This document shows positions 1-5,169 of a stretch of DNA of 5,169 nt, in pieces. How positions within the stretch are numbered: the stretch's first letter is position 1; the number at the start of each line of letters is the position of its first letter. Source of the DNA: Chitinophaga pinensis (lineage in GTDB: Bacteria > Bacteroidota > Bacteroidia > Chitinophagales > Chitinophagaceae); the NCBI GenBank assembly GCA_945872805.1, contig CAMCBE010000169.1, forward strand, positions 1 to 5,169. The letters are read 5' to 3'. Below the pieces are notes generated by a model. It did no database searches, was not told where the DNA came from, and worked only from the letters and a program-made list of their open reading frames with translations. Both the position numbers and the translations under genes were made by a program.

Positions 1-158
1 ATAGAGAAATGTATAGAACTGAGTTTGGTTTTGTTTTTTCAGATGAGGAATGGCGGGATTTTTTATTTTTCTGCGATGGGGTTGATAATAAATTTATGTT
101 TAAAAGAACAGATGATTACTTGGCATTATGGAAGCAACATCGAGAGATGGGGGGCTAA
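1..158 (+). CDS. 3' end of an unrecognised gene (partial) or a very small ORF
   Basis: The frame starting at base 3 is open from the window edge to a TAA at 156-158 and gives 51 residues. The peptide is rich in acidic and aromatic residues (for example FSDEEWRDFLFFCDG) and ends in LWKQHREMGG, which reads like a soluble protein tail. A methionine codon at 9-11 would allow a 49-residue small protein, but a longer gene running in from the left is more likely. Another frame is also open over much of this stretch, so the frame choice rests on the charged, globular-looking composition. The gene converges on the dehydrogenase gene, with 65 bases between the two stops and no clear terminator hairpin. 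I do not recognise the family. Confidence 0.45.
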   Translation, partial: REMYRTEFGFVFSDEEWRDFLFFCDGVDNKFMFKRTDDYLALWKQHREMGG

Positions 159-223
159 GAAAATCCTTTGACAAATGATCTATTTTCAATGCAATGTTTG
201 ATTTTTCTGTCTAATAAAATGCT

Positions 224-1279
224 TTATGATGCAAATCTTTTCCCATTTTCTGTCTTTAAGAATAATTCAAAGTGTATGTCTTCTTGTTTGATGAATCCTT
301 TTTGTGGAAGTGTATTGTCAGCTACCATCTCTACCACGGCCGCAATGGAAGCAGCAGTTGTCCAGGATATCGCTCTCCATTTTTTTCCTTGGATTTCTAT
401 CGGATTAAATGACTTATAATATTCTTCTCGGGTGAGTGCCTCATTTTTCCATCCTTCCACAACAGCATAAACCAATACTACATCTTCTTCGGTTGGAGGC
501 TTCGCTTCGGTGAGAATTTCCTCAATGAGTTCTCTTTTCTCTTTTAATATGAGTTCATACAACAGAAAATTCATCAGTTTAGCATGGCCAGGGTAGCGAA
601 TGGTTTTGTAGTTGAGTGTATCAACTTTGCCTTCATAGGTTTCACACATGGTGCCTAATCCGCCTGATGTGATGAATGCTTCATAGTCCCTTCCTTCAAT
701 GTTGATATATTCTATTCCTTCTAGAGAGGGAACAATTTTTCTAACGCCATTATGAATGACTTCCGCGTCGTTGATGTATTCATTGATGACGCCGGCGGGT
801 GACCAGGTGAATGAGTAGCCTAAGAGTCCGTTTGGATAGCGGGGAAGTGCACCTACACGCAATTCGATATCGCGCACCTTAGTGAAATGTTTAATCAGGT
901 CTGACCCGATGATGCCAATTAATCCTGGTGCTAGTCCGCATTGAGGTGCCATGACGGCCTTGGCGGTTTTAGACATTTCTAAAATGGCTTTTGTGGTAGG
1001 CACGTCTTCTGTTAAGTCGAAATAGTGCACACCATGTTGATGGGCGATCTGAGCGATGGGAAGGTTTAGGTTATACGGCATACAAGAAACCACTGCATCA
1101 TATTGAGGAATATGTTCTGATAGGAGGTTGATGTCTTTTATATCTCCTGTGATGATTGGAAATTCGGCGTCTGTGATAGCGTTGTTTTTATCAAATCCGG
1201 TTACGGTAAATCTATTGTTGAGTAGTGTGCCTACTAATAAGCCCACTTTGCCCATTCCGAAAACGAGTATATTTTTCAT
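224..1279 (-). CDS. Saccharopine dehydrogenase / lysine 6-dehydrogenase family oxidoreductase
   Basis: This is a cytoplasmic NAD(P)-dependent oxidoreductase of 351 residues. The N-terminus is a Rossmann fold: strand ILVFG leads into G8-x-G10-x-x-G13, and the second strand ends at D30 (VTGFD). An acidic residue there usually favours NAD over NADP. PYNLN at 68-72, YFDLTED at 86-92 and APQCGLAPG at 111-119 match the landmarks of saccharopine dehydrogenases and lysine 6-dehydrogenases. The remainder, about residues 120-320, fits the alpha/beta catalytic domain of that family. The length is close to that of lysine 6-dehydrogenase-like members. The family includes saccharopine, lysine and carboxynorspermidine enzymes, and the substrate cannot be fixed from sequence alone; amino-acid (lysine) metabolism is the best guess. 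No neighbour gives a pathway. The ATG start sits directly before the first Rossmann strand, has no Shine-Dalgarno motif, and leaves no room for a longer N-terminus. Confidence 0.93.
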   Translation of the reverse strand: MKNILVFGMGKVGLLVGTLLNNRFTVTGFDKNNAITDAEFPIITGDIKDINLLSEHIPQYDAVVSCMPYNLNLPIAQIAHQHGVHYFDLTEDVPTTKAILEMSKTAKAVMAPQCGLAPGLIGIIGSDLIKHFTKVRDIELRVGALPRYPNGLLGYSFTWSPAGVINEYINDAEVIHNGVRKIVPSLEGIEYINIEGRDYEAFITSGGLGTMCETYEGKVDTLNYKTIRYPGHAKLMNFLLYELILKEKRELIEEILTEAKPPTEEDVVLVYAVVEGWKNEALTREEYYKSFNPIEIQGKKWRAISWTTAASIAAVVEMVADNTLPQKGFIKQEDIHFELFLKTENGKRFAS

Positions 1280-1678
1280 GATCTATGAATTGTAGTTGAA
1301 TAATAAGTAATAGCTAATCTAAACGATTTAATTACTTATGGAACATGCGAACATGCCGACCTCAGAAAAGCCAAGAGAGAAAGTTGTTGGGCGAGGTGGA
1401 AGTTCAAGGTGGTTTGAAGTTTGACTGATTAAATTTAGGGAAGAAAATTGGATTTAATTAGTACAACCTAGATTAAATTATATCTTTATGTCGAGTTTTT
1501 TTAATGAGTAAGAGGGCAATTTATTGAAATAAATATATTTATATTTTTTGTTTTATAAAATCAAGGCCGTCAATCTTTCTAATCCTTAAACTTCGAAGTA
1601 TTATGCGTACTAAAAATTGGTTTAGTTAGAAATAGTTTTAAATTCGATCATTAATAATCCCGATCTTAATTTTACGAT
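1280..1678. other. 399-base gene-free gap between divergent genes
   Basis: This gap separates the divergent dehydrogenase and small lipoprotein genes, so it should hold both promoters. I found no exact TAnnTTTG element on either strand. The nearest plus-strand candidates are TATCTTTA near 1479-1490, without a well-placed upstream TTG, and a TAnnnTTTG-like stretch near 1543-1553. Neither is good enough to call. The stretch from about 1440 to 1678 is very AT-rich. The only repeat I see is the tandem octamer at 1341-1356. No convincing coding region or RNA gene is visible. Confidence 0.5.
1341..1356. repeat. Perfect tandem octamer GAACATGC x2
   Basis: Two exact copies of GAACATGC stand back to back, 62 bases upstream of the dehydrogenase start. 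Direct repeats of this size can be binding sites for a regulator, but two copies may also be chance. Nothing else supports a regulatory role. Confidence 0.4.
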
Positions 1679-1960
1679 ATGAAAAAAGCATCACGATTTA
1701 TTTTATTGGGTCTTATGTTAGTTTATATGGTTTCTTGTGCAACTATTAGAGATGGTCGAGTTACTTCGTATCAACGTACTAAACCAATGCGAGGGGAGCC
1801 GATGCGTCAAATTAAAGTAGGTGCATTTATTTGGGATCTTGTCTTATGGGGTGGCGCAGGTGTAATTATAGATTTTGCTACTGGGGCAATTTACAAGCCA
1901 GATCCAGTTGAAATGAGAAAGCATAATCAATATGTGCCGCATTCAGCTAGGAAACAGTAG
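1679..1960 (+). CDS. Small putative lipoprotein, 93 residues
   Basis: The N-terminus is a lipoprotein signal peptide: basic KKASR, a hydrophobic run from about residue 7 to 18, and a lipobox ending at C20 (MVSC), the expected lipidated cysteine. The mature part, about 74 residues, has a basic stretch (residues 24-46), then a hydrophobic segment (IWDLVLWGGAGVIIDFATG, 51-69) followed by AIYKPDP. An 'IDFATGAIYKP'-type motif recurs in small bacterial envelope lipoproteins and at the C-terminus of some larger ones. That is family knowledge from memory, and no function is known to me. The hydrophobic segment may contact or dip into the membrane. The gene stands alone, diverges from the dehydrogenase and converges on yqgE. 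The start ATG has no Shine-Dalgarno sequence but is fixed by the signal peptide. Confidence 0.85.
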   Translation: MKKASRFILLGLMLVYMVSCATIRDGRVTSYQRTKPMRGEPMRQIKVGAFIWDLVLWGGAGVIIDFATGAIYKPDPVEMRKHNQYVPHSARKQ

Positions 1961-2056
1961 ATTTCTATTTTTTGCTTCGATAATTTGTTGTCATTTCAGT
2001 CGCTATTTGACGGTATTCCTTATGGTTAATCGCTGTAGTTTTTCTATCCATGCTTT

Positions 2057-2491
2057 CTACAGATCAGTAGTTACCGTCCAACTTCCTTCTTCCAATTCAT
2101 CTTCTAATTCTCCCGCATCCCAACCGCAATAGCCAATAAAGAGTTGGATTTCTTTTTCACTAGCTCCGTGTAAATTAATAGCATCAAGCAGGTGTTGAAT
2201 ATCTCCACCATAATACATATCACTAGCTATGGGTTGAGTTCCTTTAATCAGATCAGGCCTCTGGTGTACTGAATATATATGTTCTTGGTCTACTGGACCA
2301 CCTTCTAATAGAGGAAAGGGTTTGCTGTTGCGAAACTCCATCAGCTCATTTAGATTTCTTTGAAATGGTCTGTTCACGACAAAGCCCACTGCACCATCAT
2401 TGTTATTTTCGACAATTAGAATGATGCTATTTTCAAAATAGCTGCCATCTAATGAGGGTGTACTCTTGATATATGAACCGGGCTTTGTCAT
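2057..2491 (-). CDS. yqgE: YqgE/AlgH (UPF0301) family protein, short form
   Basis: This is a cytoplasmic protein of the YqgE/AlgH family, widely conserved and without an agreed biochemical function; AlgH was linked to alginate regulation in Pseudomonas. Family landmarks occur in order: PSLDGSYFENSIILI (12-26), GAVGFVVNRP (33-42), EGGPVDQEH (63-71), YYGGD (93-97) and GYCGWDAGELEDELEEGSW (120-138). The protein stops at 144 residues, six after the SW that normally precedes about 40 more residues in the 185-residue family members. Downstream bases in the other frames do not encode a recognisable YqgE tail, so I read this as a natural short form, which I recall from Bacteroidota, rather than a recent frameshift. 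The ATG is the only plausible start and has no Shine-Dalgarno motif. The gene is convergent with the small lipoprotein, 96 bases between stops. It lies downstream of the channel unit but is separated from it by a terminator. Confidence 0.94.
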   Translation of the reverse strand: MTKPGSYIKSTPSLDGSYFENSIILIVENNNDGAVGFVVNRPFQRNLNELMEFRNSKPFPLLEGGPVDQEHIYSVHQRPDLIKGTQPIASDMYYGGDIQHLLDAINLHGASEKEIQLFIGYCGWDAGELEDELEEGSWTVTTDL

Positions 2492-2546
2492 ACAAAATGT
2501 GAAGTGATTGAGCTGTGAATTTACATTATTTCAGATCAGGTAAATA

Positions 2547-2568
2547 ATGATAAGAATCACTTTATCAT
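2547..2568. repeat. Inverted repeat, 7-base arms (ATGATAA ... TTATCAT)
   Basis: Perfect 7-base arms flank an 8-base spacer, 56 bases upstream of the yqgE start. It could be an operator for yqgE or a minor part of the terminator region next to it. The arms are AT-rich, so chance is quite possible. Confidence 0.3.
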
Positions 2569-2570
2569 GA

Positions 2571-2604
2571 AAAACAAAAAAGGCCCACATTGCTATGAAC
2601 CTCT
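2571..2604 (-). terminator. Rho-independent terminator of the channel-lipoprotein unit
   Basis: Read on the minus strand, AGGTTCATA pairs with TGTGGGCCT across a GCAA tetraloop: a 9-base-pair stem with three G-U wobbles and a GNRA loop. It is followed by a T-rich tract (TTTTTGTTTT). It begins 33 bases after the stop of the lipoprotein gene. On the plus strand the wobble pairs become A-C mismatches, so the hairpin works in the minus direction only. It is nearly identical to the tRNA-Ala terminator at 4822-4853. The one stem difference, C-G versus U-G, keeps pairing. Confidence 0.87.
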
Positions 2605-2636
2605 CAATGGTTTGGTAGTTATCAAGTTTATTTGCT

Positions 2637-3431
2637 CTATTTCTTAAAAGATTGGCTTTTTATCCGGGTATAAAACTCAACAACTTTTTGACCTTCAACA
2701 TCGGAAGGCATGATTTGATAATAATCATCGTTACCGTCAAAGATGATGTTCAACTTTATTTTTTTGTCAATTATAGAAGGATAAGTAGAAAAAAGATTTG
2801 TTTCAGTAATCTCTTCATCATTAAGTTCAAAAATTCCAAAACCAAAGCCACTTCTAAGCTTCAGGGTATCTGTTTTAATTTTCATATCCTGTACAAACAT
2901 AAAATATCCCTTGTGAAATATTTTATATTGAACACGATTTTCAAACAAGGAATCTTTTCCAATAACCTGACAATACTTACTCATCTTCCAGATACCATCA
3001 ATAAATGATGTTCCAACCGCGGGAATAGAAACATATTGTTCAACCAATGTTGTAGGTAAACCATTTATCTTCAATTGGTCAATTGTTTGCTTGTATCTTT
3101 GTTCTGTTTTTTCAATTTTGAGCTTAAATATATACGGAGTATCCAATGCAGAAGTGGAATACATGTTATGCTCCAACAATTGGTCACCATTAGCCTCATA
3201 AAATCCAATCCCAAAAGAGGCTGTTGAATCTTCTTTCAAATTAGTATATGCAAAAAATTCATCAGTATATATCTTAACCTGGTTCTGATCTGAATAAAAT
3301 GTATCAATCAAAGGATTTTGAATTCTCTTACTTTCGATGCGGAAAATCCCTGAAATGGCACTTTCTTTTTTGGAAGAGTTGCAAGAAAGTAACAGTATGG
3401 TAATAGAAGATAATACAACTTTTTTTACCAT
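2637..3431 (-). CDS. Lipoprotein with two tandem lipocalin-like (DUF4488-like) domains
   Basis: A 264-residue exported lipoprotein. The signal peptide (residues 1-16, VVLSSITILLLS) ends in a lipobox with C17 as the lipidated cysteine, followed by a short polar linker. The rest is an internal duplication. Repeat 1 (about 26-135) starts at SGIFRIES and repeat 2 (about 144-257) at DGIWKMSK. They share KIYTDEFFAYTNL / KIFHKGYFMFVQDM, FGIGFYEANGDQLLEHNMYST / FGFGIFELNDEEITETNLFST, and a FKLKIE / KLNIIF strand. The GxW-like start and the 'KI-T--FF' pattern resemble Bacteroidota lipocalin-like DUF4488-type domains, which are small beta-barrels; this assignment is by eye. The gene starts 9 bases after the channel gene stops, so the two are almost surely co-transcribed and perhaps translationally coupled. 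A terminator lies just after it. A role as periplasmic partner or ligand binder for the channel is inference. The gene is AT-rich, like its partner. Confidence 0.9.
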   Translation of the reverse strand: MVKKVVLSSITILLLSCNSSKKESAISGIFRIESKRIQNPLIDTFYSDQNQVKIYTDEFFAYTNLKEDSTASFGIGFYEANGDQLLEHNMYSTSALDTPYIFKLKIEKTEQRYKQTIDQLKINGLPTTLVEQYVSIPAVGTSFIDGIWKMSKYCQVIGKDSLFENRVQYKIFHKGYFMFVQDMKIKTDTLKLRSGFGFGIFELNDEEITETNLFSTYPSIIDKKIKLNIIFDGNDDYYQIMPSDVEGQKVVEFYTRIKSQSFKK

Positions 3432-3440
3432 GGTGATTTA

Positions 3441-4556
3441 TTATTTGGCAATTATTGGAATAGTAACGTTGATTAAGACATAAAAAAACAAAGTTATTGA
3501 AAAAGTAATCCACTGGGTATAATTGGACAATTCTTTATTTTCATTCATGTAATACCTCAAAACAGTTTGGTCACACATGATGATAAAAATGGTTCCCAAG
3601 CTAATAATATCTACAACTTCCGCAATTGATACCAAAGAAGTGTCTGGTATGTTTTTGGTTAAAACATAATTATTAGAAGCAACCGTGAACAAAGCACCTA
3701 CGGTGATTCTCAACTTATCAGTCTTATCCGCATAAAATGATAAAAATGCAATCATAACGGAAACTAGCAGAACAATAAACAATTTTACATAGTACCCATA
3801 ATCTTCACGCTCAATTTTCAAACCAAATCTATATTGATTGTATGTATTGCTTTCATTTTTATTTTCATCGGGATTTCCAAAAGAAGATTGGTATGTGTGT
3901 AAGCTAGATGAAAGTATTTTATCACTTTTCTGATATCCATTGAGTTGAACACGCTGGCTTATTTTGGAGGAAGCCAAATCAGGAACAAACTTCAATTTAC
4001 TCGCATTCAATTCTTTATGTTCAATAGGTATAAATAGAAAATGCTTATCCAGTGGGTAAGCGGCTGGACTAAAAAATTGAGTACTGCTTGCTCTGACGAA
4101 ATAAAGAACATAAGCCGACTTTTTGTCTGATGAGACTTTAGAATTTACAATTACGGCATCTTGTATTTGTCCGTTTATAATTTTAAAAGGAAGATTAGCA
4201 GGCACTACTATACTTTTTTTAAGAGAATCAATGTCTTCAAATTCAATTAATGATGGATCCCATTTGAACCATTGAAAAAATTCATAATCCCATTTAGATT
4301 TTGTAAGTTCAAATGAAATAATTCTTTCCAAGTATGTTCCTGCTAAAACTACTTTTGCATTATTATATTTATTCTTAAAGCTATTGGTTGTCGATGATGT
4401 AGAACTAATTAAATCTGGATAAATAGTAGAAATCAGGGTGTTTTCTCTTTCCTTTATGATATCTTTTACCGTTGAAATACAAACAAAAAAAAGAATGACA
4501 TACACTGCCGTTAATACAACAGCCCAAATAAAGGCCTTCATTTTATTCTTCCTCAT
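3441..4556 (-). CDS. Divergent pentameric ligand-gated ion channel (Cys-loop/Pro-loop) homologue
   Basis: The 371-residue product follows the pLGIC plan. An N-terminal hydrophobic segment (8-28) is a signal peptide or anchor, followed by a Ser/Thr-rich linker. An extracellular-type beta domain (about 65-250) includes VVLAGTYLERIISFEL (69-84, strand 1), KWDYEFFQWFKWDP (88-101), YPLDKHFLFIPIE (167-179) at the place of the family's FPFD-x-Q loop, and NQYRFGLKIERE (240-251) as the last strand. Four membrane helices follow: M1 255-277, M2 280-300, M3 308-332, M4 346-369, with the M2-M3 loop NIPDTS. By recalled sequence it aligns without gaps to ELIC and GLIC through M2-M3, including D280/K281 at -1'/0', P304 and GTIF (321-324). 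No loop cysteines are present, as in other prokaryotic members. Oddities are Arg283 at pore position 2' and no proline in M1. It likely acts in the inner membrane with the ligand domain in the periplasm; ligand and ion are unknown. A second start at 4541 (M6) is possible. Confidence 0.88.
   Translation of the reverse strand: MRKNKMKAFIWAVVLTAVYVILFFVCISTVKDIIKERENTLISTIYPDLISSTSSTTNSFKNKYNNAKVVLAGTYLERIISFELTKSKWDYEFFQWFKWDPSLIEFEDIDSLKKSIVVPANLPFKIINGQIQDAVIVNSKVSSDKKSAYVLYFVRASSTQFFSPAAYPLDKHFLFIPIEHKELNASKLKFVPDLASSKISQRVQLNGYQKSDKILSSSLHTYQSSFGNPDENKNESNTYNQYRFGLKIEREDYGYYVKLFIVLLVSVMIAFLSFYADKTDKLRITVGALFTVASNNYVLTKNIPDTSLVSIAEVVDIISLGTIFIIMCDQTVLRYYMNENKELSNYTQWITFSITLFFYVLINVTIPIIAK
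4548..4553 (-). promoter_or_regulatory. Possible ribosome binding site for an internal start of the channel gene
   Basis: AGGAAG on the minus strand lies 6 bases upstream of the ATG at 4541-4539 (M6, MKAFIWAVV). If it works as a Shine-Dalgarno site, the channel starts at 4541 and has 366 residues. No comparable motif sits at a proper distance before the ATG at 4556. The motif also encodes Arg-Lys, and genes here generally lack Shine-Dalgarno sites, so it may be coincidence. Confidence 0.35.
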
Positions 4557-4821
4557 ATTGTCACGTTAAAAGTAGTAAAATTCGCACTAACCCCTCCCAT
4601 CTAATATTAAATTATTGTTAATGGAAGCGACTAAAGATTCACTTTGGCTCGCGCCCCTACTTATTTTAAATTACTGGGTTAGAACTTAAGATATTTAGGA
4701 CTTTTTCAATTACATAGAAGCTGAAATTAAAAGCTCTTGATATTCAAGGGCGAAATTACTTTTTTCGTTTGGAGAATAGCGGGTTCCCTTTTTTATATCT
4801 CAATCAGTGTAAATAATTAAT
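4557..4821. other. Gene-free leader region upstream of the channel gene
   Basis: These 265 bases between the channel start and the tRNA-Ala terminator should hold the promoter of the two-gene unit. I found no TAnnTTTG match on the minus strand and no convincing ORF. Its one recognisable content is the tRNA 3'-end fragment at 4770-4786. Confidence 0.5.
4770..4786 (-). repeat. Near-copy of the tRNA-Ala 3' end (possible att-site remnant)
   Basis: Seventeen bases match the 3' terminus of the tRNA-Ala gene (4862-4878) with one mismatch: the 3' acceptor strand, discriminator and part of the T-arm, in the same orientation. The rest of the tRNA is absent. Duplicated tRNA 3' ends are the usual footprint of integration by tyrosine-recombinase elements, but a degraded tandem tRNA copy would look the same. 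It lies 75 bases beyond the intact tRNA. Confidence 0.5.
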
Positions 4822-4853
4822 TAAACAAAAGGCCCACATTGCTGTGAACCTCT
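4822..4853 (-). terminator. Rho-independent terminator of tRNA-Ala
   Basis: On the minus strand AGGTTCACA pairs with TGTGGGCCT around a GCAA tetraloop (9 base pairs, two G-U wobbles), followed by TTTTGTTTAATT. The stem begins 10 bases after the tRNA 3' end, a typical position for a single-tRNA transcript. It is a near-twin of the hairpin at 2571-2604. Confidence 0.9.
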
Positions 4854-4861
4854 TAAAGCTG

Positions 4862-4934
<73 letters not shown>

Positions 4935-4944
4935 AGGAGGATTG

Positions 4945-4952
4945 CAAATATA
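4945..4952 (-). promoter_or_regulatory. Bacteroidota-type -7 promoter element for tRNA-Ala
   Basis: TATATTTG on the minus strand matches the TAnnTTTG consensus of the Bacteroidota primary sigma factor exactly and ends 10 bases before the tRNA 5' end, giving a leader of only a few bases. The nearest upstream TTG (4979-4977) is 24 bases away, slightly longer than the usual spacing, so the -33 element is weak or different. Confidence 0.62.
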
Positions 4953-4970
4953 AAGATTAAAGAGGACTAT

Positions 4971-5169
4971 CTAAAACAATACAGGATTAAGTGGAGTATC
5001 AATTTGTTCACCAACAACAGCACCAGGACACCATGTATCCCAGTCATTCTGTTGATTTTTATTTTCAGGAGATTTCAATAACATATCCTTGTCCATATAA
5101 ATCATCGTCATCACCTTTCGCATCTTGTTAGTGATATTTGGTCCAGCGCGATGATATAACCAACCCATA
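4971..5169 (-). CDS. Phytanoyl-CoA dioxygenase (PhyH) family protein, C-terminal part
   Basis: This is the 3' end of a gene that continues beyond the right edge; the first visible methionine (5168-5166) is probably internal. The 65 residues contain HRAGPN at 6-11 and an arginine (R17) exactly 11 residues after His6. In PhyH-type Fe(II)/2-oxoglutarate oxygenases this pair is the distal iron-ligand histidine and the 2-oxoglutarate-binding arginine (compare His264/Arg275 of human PHYH). The following TMIYM strand and the end CPGAVVGEQIDTPLNPVLF are typical of bacterial family members. The enzyme would hydroxylate a small molecule with 2-oxoglutarate and oxygen in the cytoplasm; the substrate is unknown. 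The proximal HxD ligands must lie outside the window. The stop codon lies 36 bases upstream of the tRNA gene, and no terminator is seen between them. Confidence 0.85.
   Translation of the reverse strand, partial: MGWLYHRAGPNITNKMRKVMTMIYMDKDMLLKSPENKNQQNDWDTWCPGAVVGEQIDTPLNPVLF

Larger units (their letters stand above)
2571..4853. other. Candidate acquired two-gene cassette bounded by direct terminator repeats
   Basis: The interval is bounded by two same-orientation copies of a hairpin repeat: a 26-base core with one mismatch, cores about 2.25 kb apart. It holds only the channel gene, the lipoprotein gene and a near-copy of the tRNA-Ala 3' end. Hand counts give about 30% GC for the channel gene (72 of 240 bases in four sampled lines) and 33% for the lipoprotein gene (40 of 120), against 41% for the dehydrogenase (99 of 240) and 44% for yqgE (53 of 120). 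This fits acquisition beside a tRNA gene, but no integrase or transposase is present, so the cassette status is inference. Confidence 0.3.

Noticed and set aside
168..419. Plus-strand open frame of 83 codons
   Set aside because: It lies antisense to the C-terminus of the well-supported dehydrogenase gene, and its peptide has no recognisable features.
1527..1553. Possible plus-strand promoter for the small lipoprotein (TTG then TATTTTTTG)
   Set aside because: The -7 part has one base too many for TAnnTTTG, and the spacing to TTG is only about 15 bases.
1965..2056. Possible frameshifted tail of YqgE downstream of its stop
   Set aside because: The other frames give charged peptides without the Trp/Leu/Gly pattern of the family's C-terminus.
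1932..2132. Plus-strand open frame of 66 codons between the small lipoprotein and yqgE
   Set aside because: It overlaps the 3' ends of both real genes, and the Ser/Pro-rich tail is the antisense of the acidic yqgE C-terminus.
2571..2604. Reading the hairpin as a bidirectional terminator or as a CRISPR-like repeat
   Set aside because: On the plus strand two or three stem pairs become A-C mismatches and no T-tract follows. There are only two copies in the window and no spacer pattern.
2652..3008. Plus-strand open frame of 118 codons
   Set aside because: It is antisense to the duplicated lipoprotein; the AT-rich composition yields a long chance frame with no domain signal.
3328..3513. Minus-strand 61-codon frame across the channel-lipoprotein junction
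   Set aside because: It is in a different frame from both genes, and its composition (Asn, Tyr, Phe, His) is typical of a chance AT-rich frame.

Overview
The window looks like chromosomal DNA of a Bacteroidota bacterium. Three things suggest this. The tRNA gene is preceded by an exact TAnnTTTG -7 element, the promoter signature of that phylum. The yqgE/algH gene is the short form I associate with Bacteroidota. Most starts lack a Shine-Dalgarno sequence. I cannot name a genus.

Layout, left to right. Bases 1-158 hold the 3' end (or a very small whole) of an unrecognised plus-strand gene. It converges on a minus-strand saccharopine/lysine-dehydrogenase-family oxidoreductase (224-1279). A 399-base gap without a gene follows, then a 93-residue plus-strand lipoprotein (1679-1960), which converges on a minus-strand yqgE/algH gene (2057-2491). 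Next is a minus-strand two-gene unit (2637-4556): a divergent pentameric ligand-gated ion channel (pLGIC) homologue, and 9 bases downstream a lipoprotein built from two tandem copies of one domain. Upstream of it are a minus-strand tRNA-Ala(GGC) with its own promoter and terminator (4822-4952) and the 3' end of a phytanoyl-CoA-dioxygenase-family gene (4971 to the window edge).

The most interesting region is 2571-4853. The channel and lipoprotein genes are markedly AT-rich (about 30-33% GC in lines counted by hand) compared with the dehydrogenase and yqgE genes (about 41-44%). They are bracketed by two nearly identical terminator hairpins in the same orientation, one belonging to tRNA-Ala and the other ending the two-gene unit. 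A 17-base near-copy of the tRNA 3' end lies 75 bases beyond the tRNA. Together this suggests a small cassette acquired beside a tRNA gene, although no integrase is visible.

Working model (inference): the channel sits in the inner membrane with its ligand-binding domain in the periplasm, and the co-transcribed lipoprotein, also exported, could be a partner or ligand-binding accessory. The other genes look like ordinary, functionally unrelated chromosomal genes.
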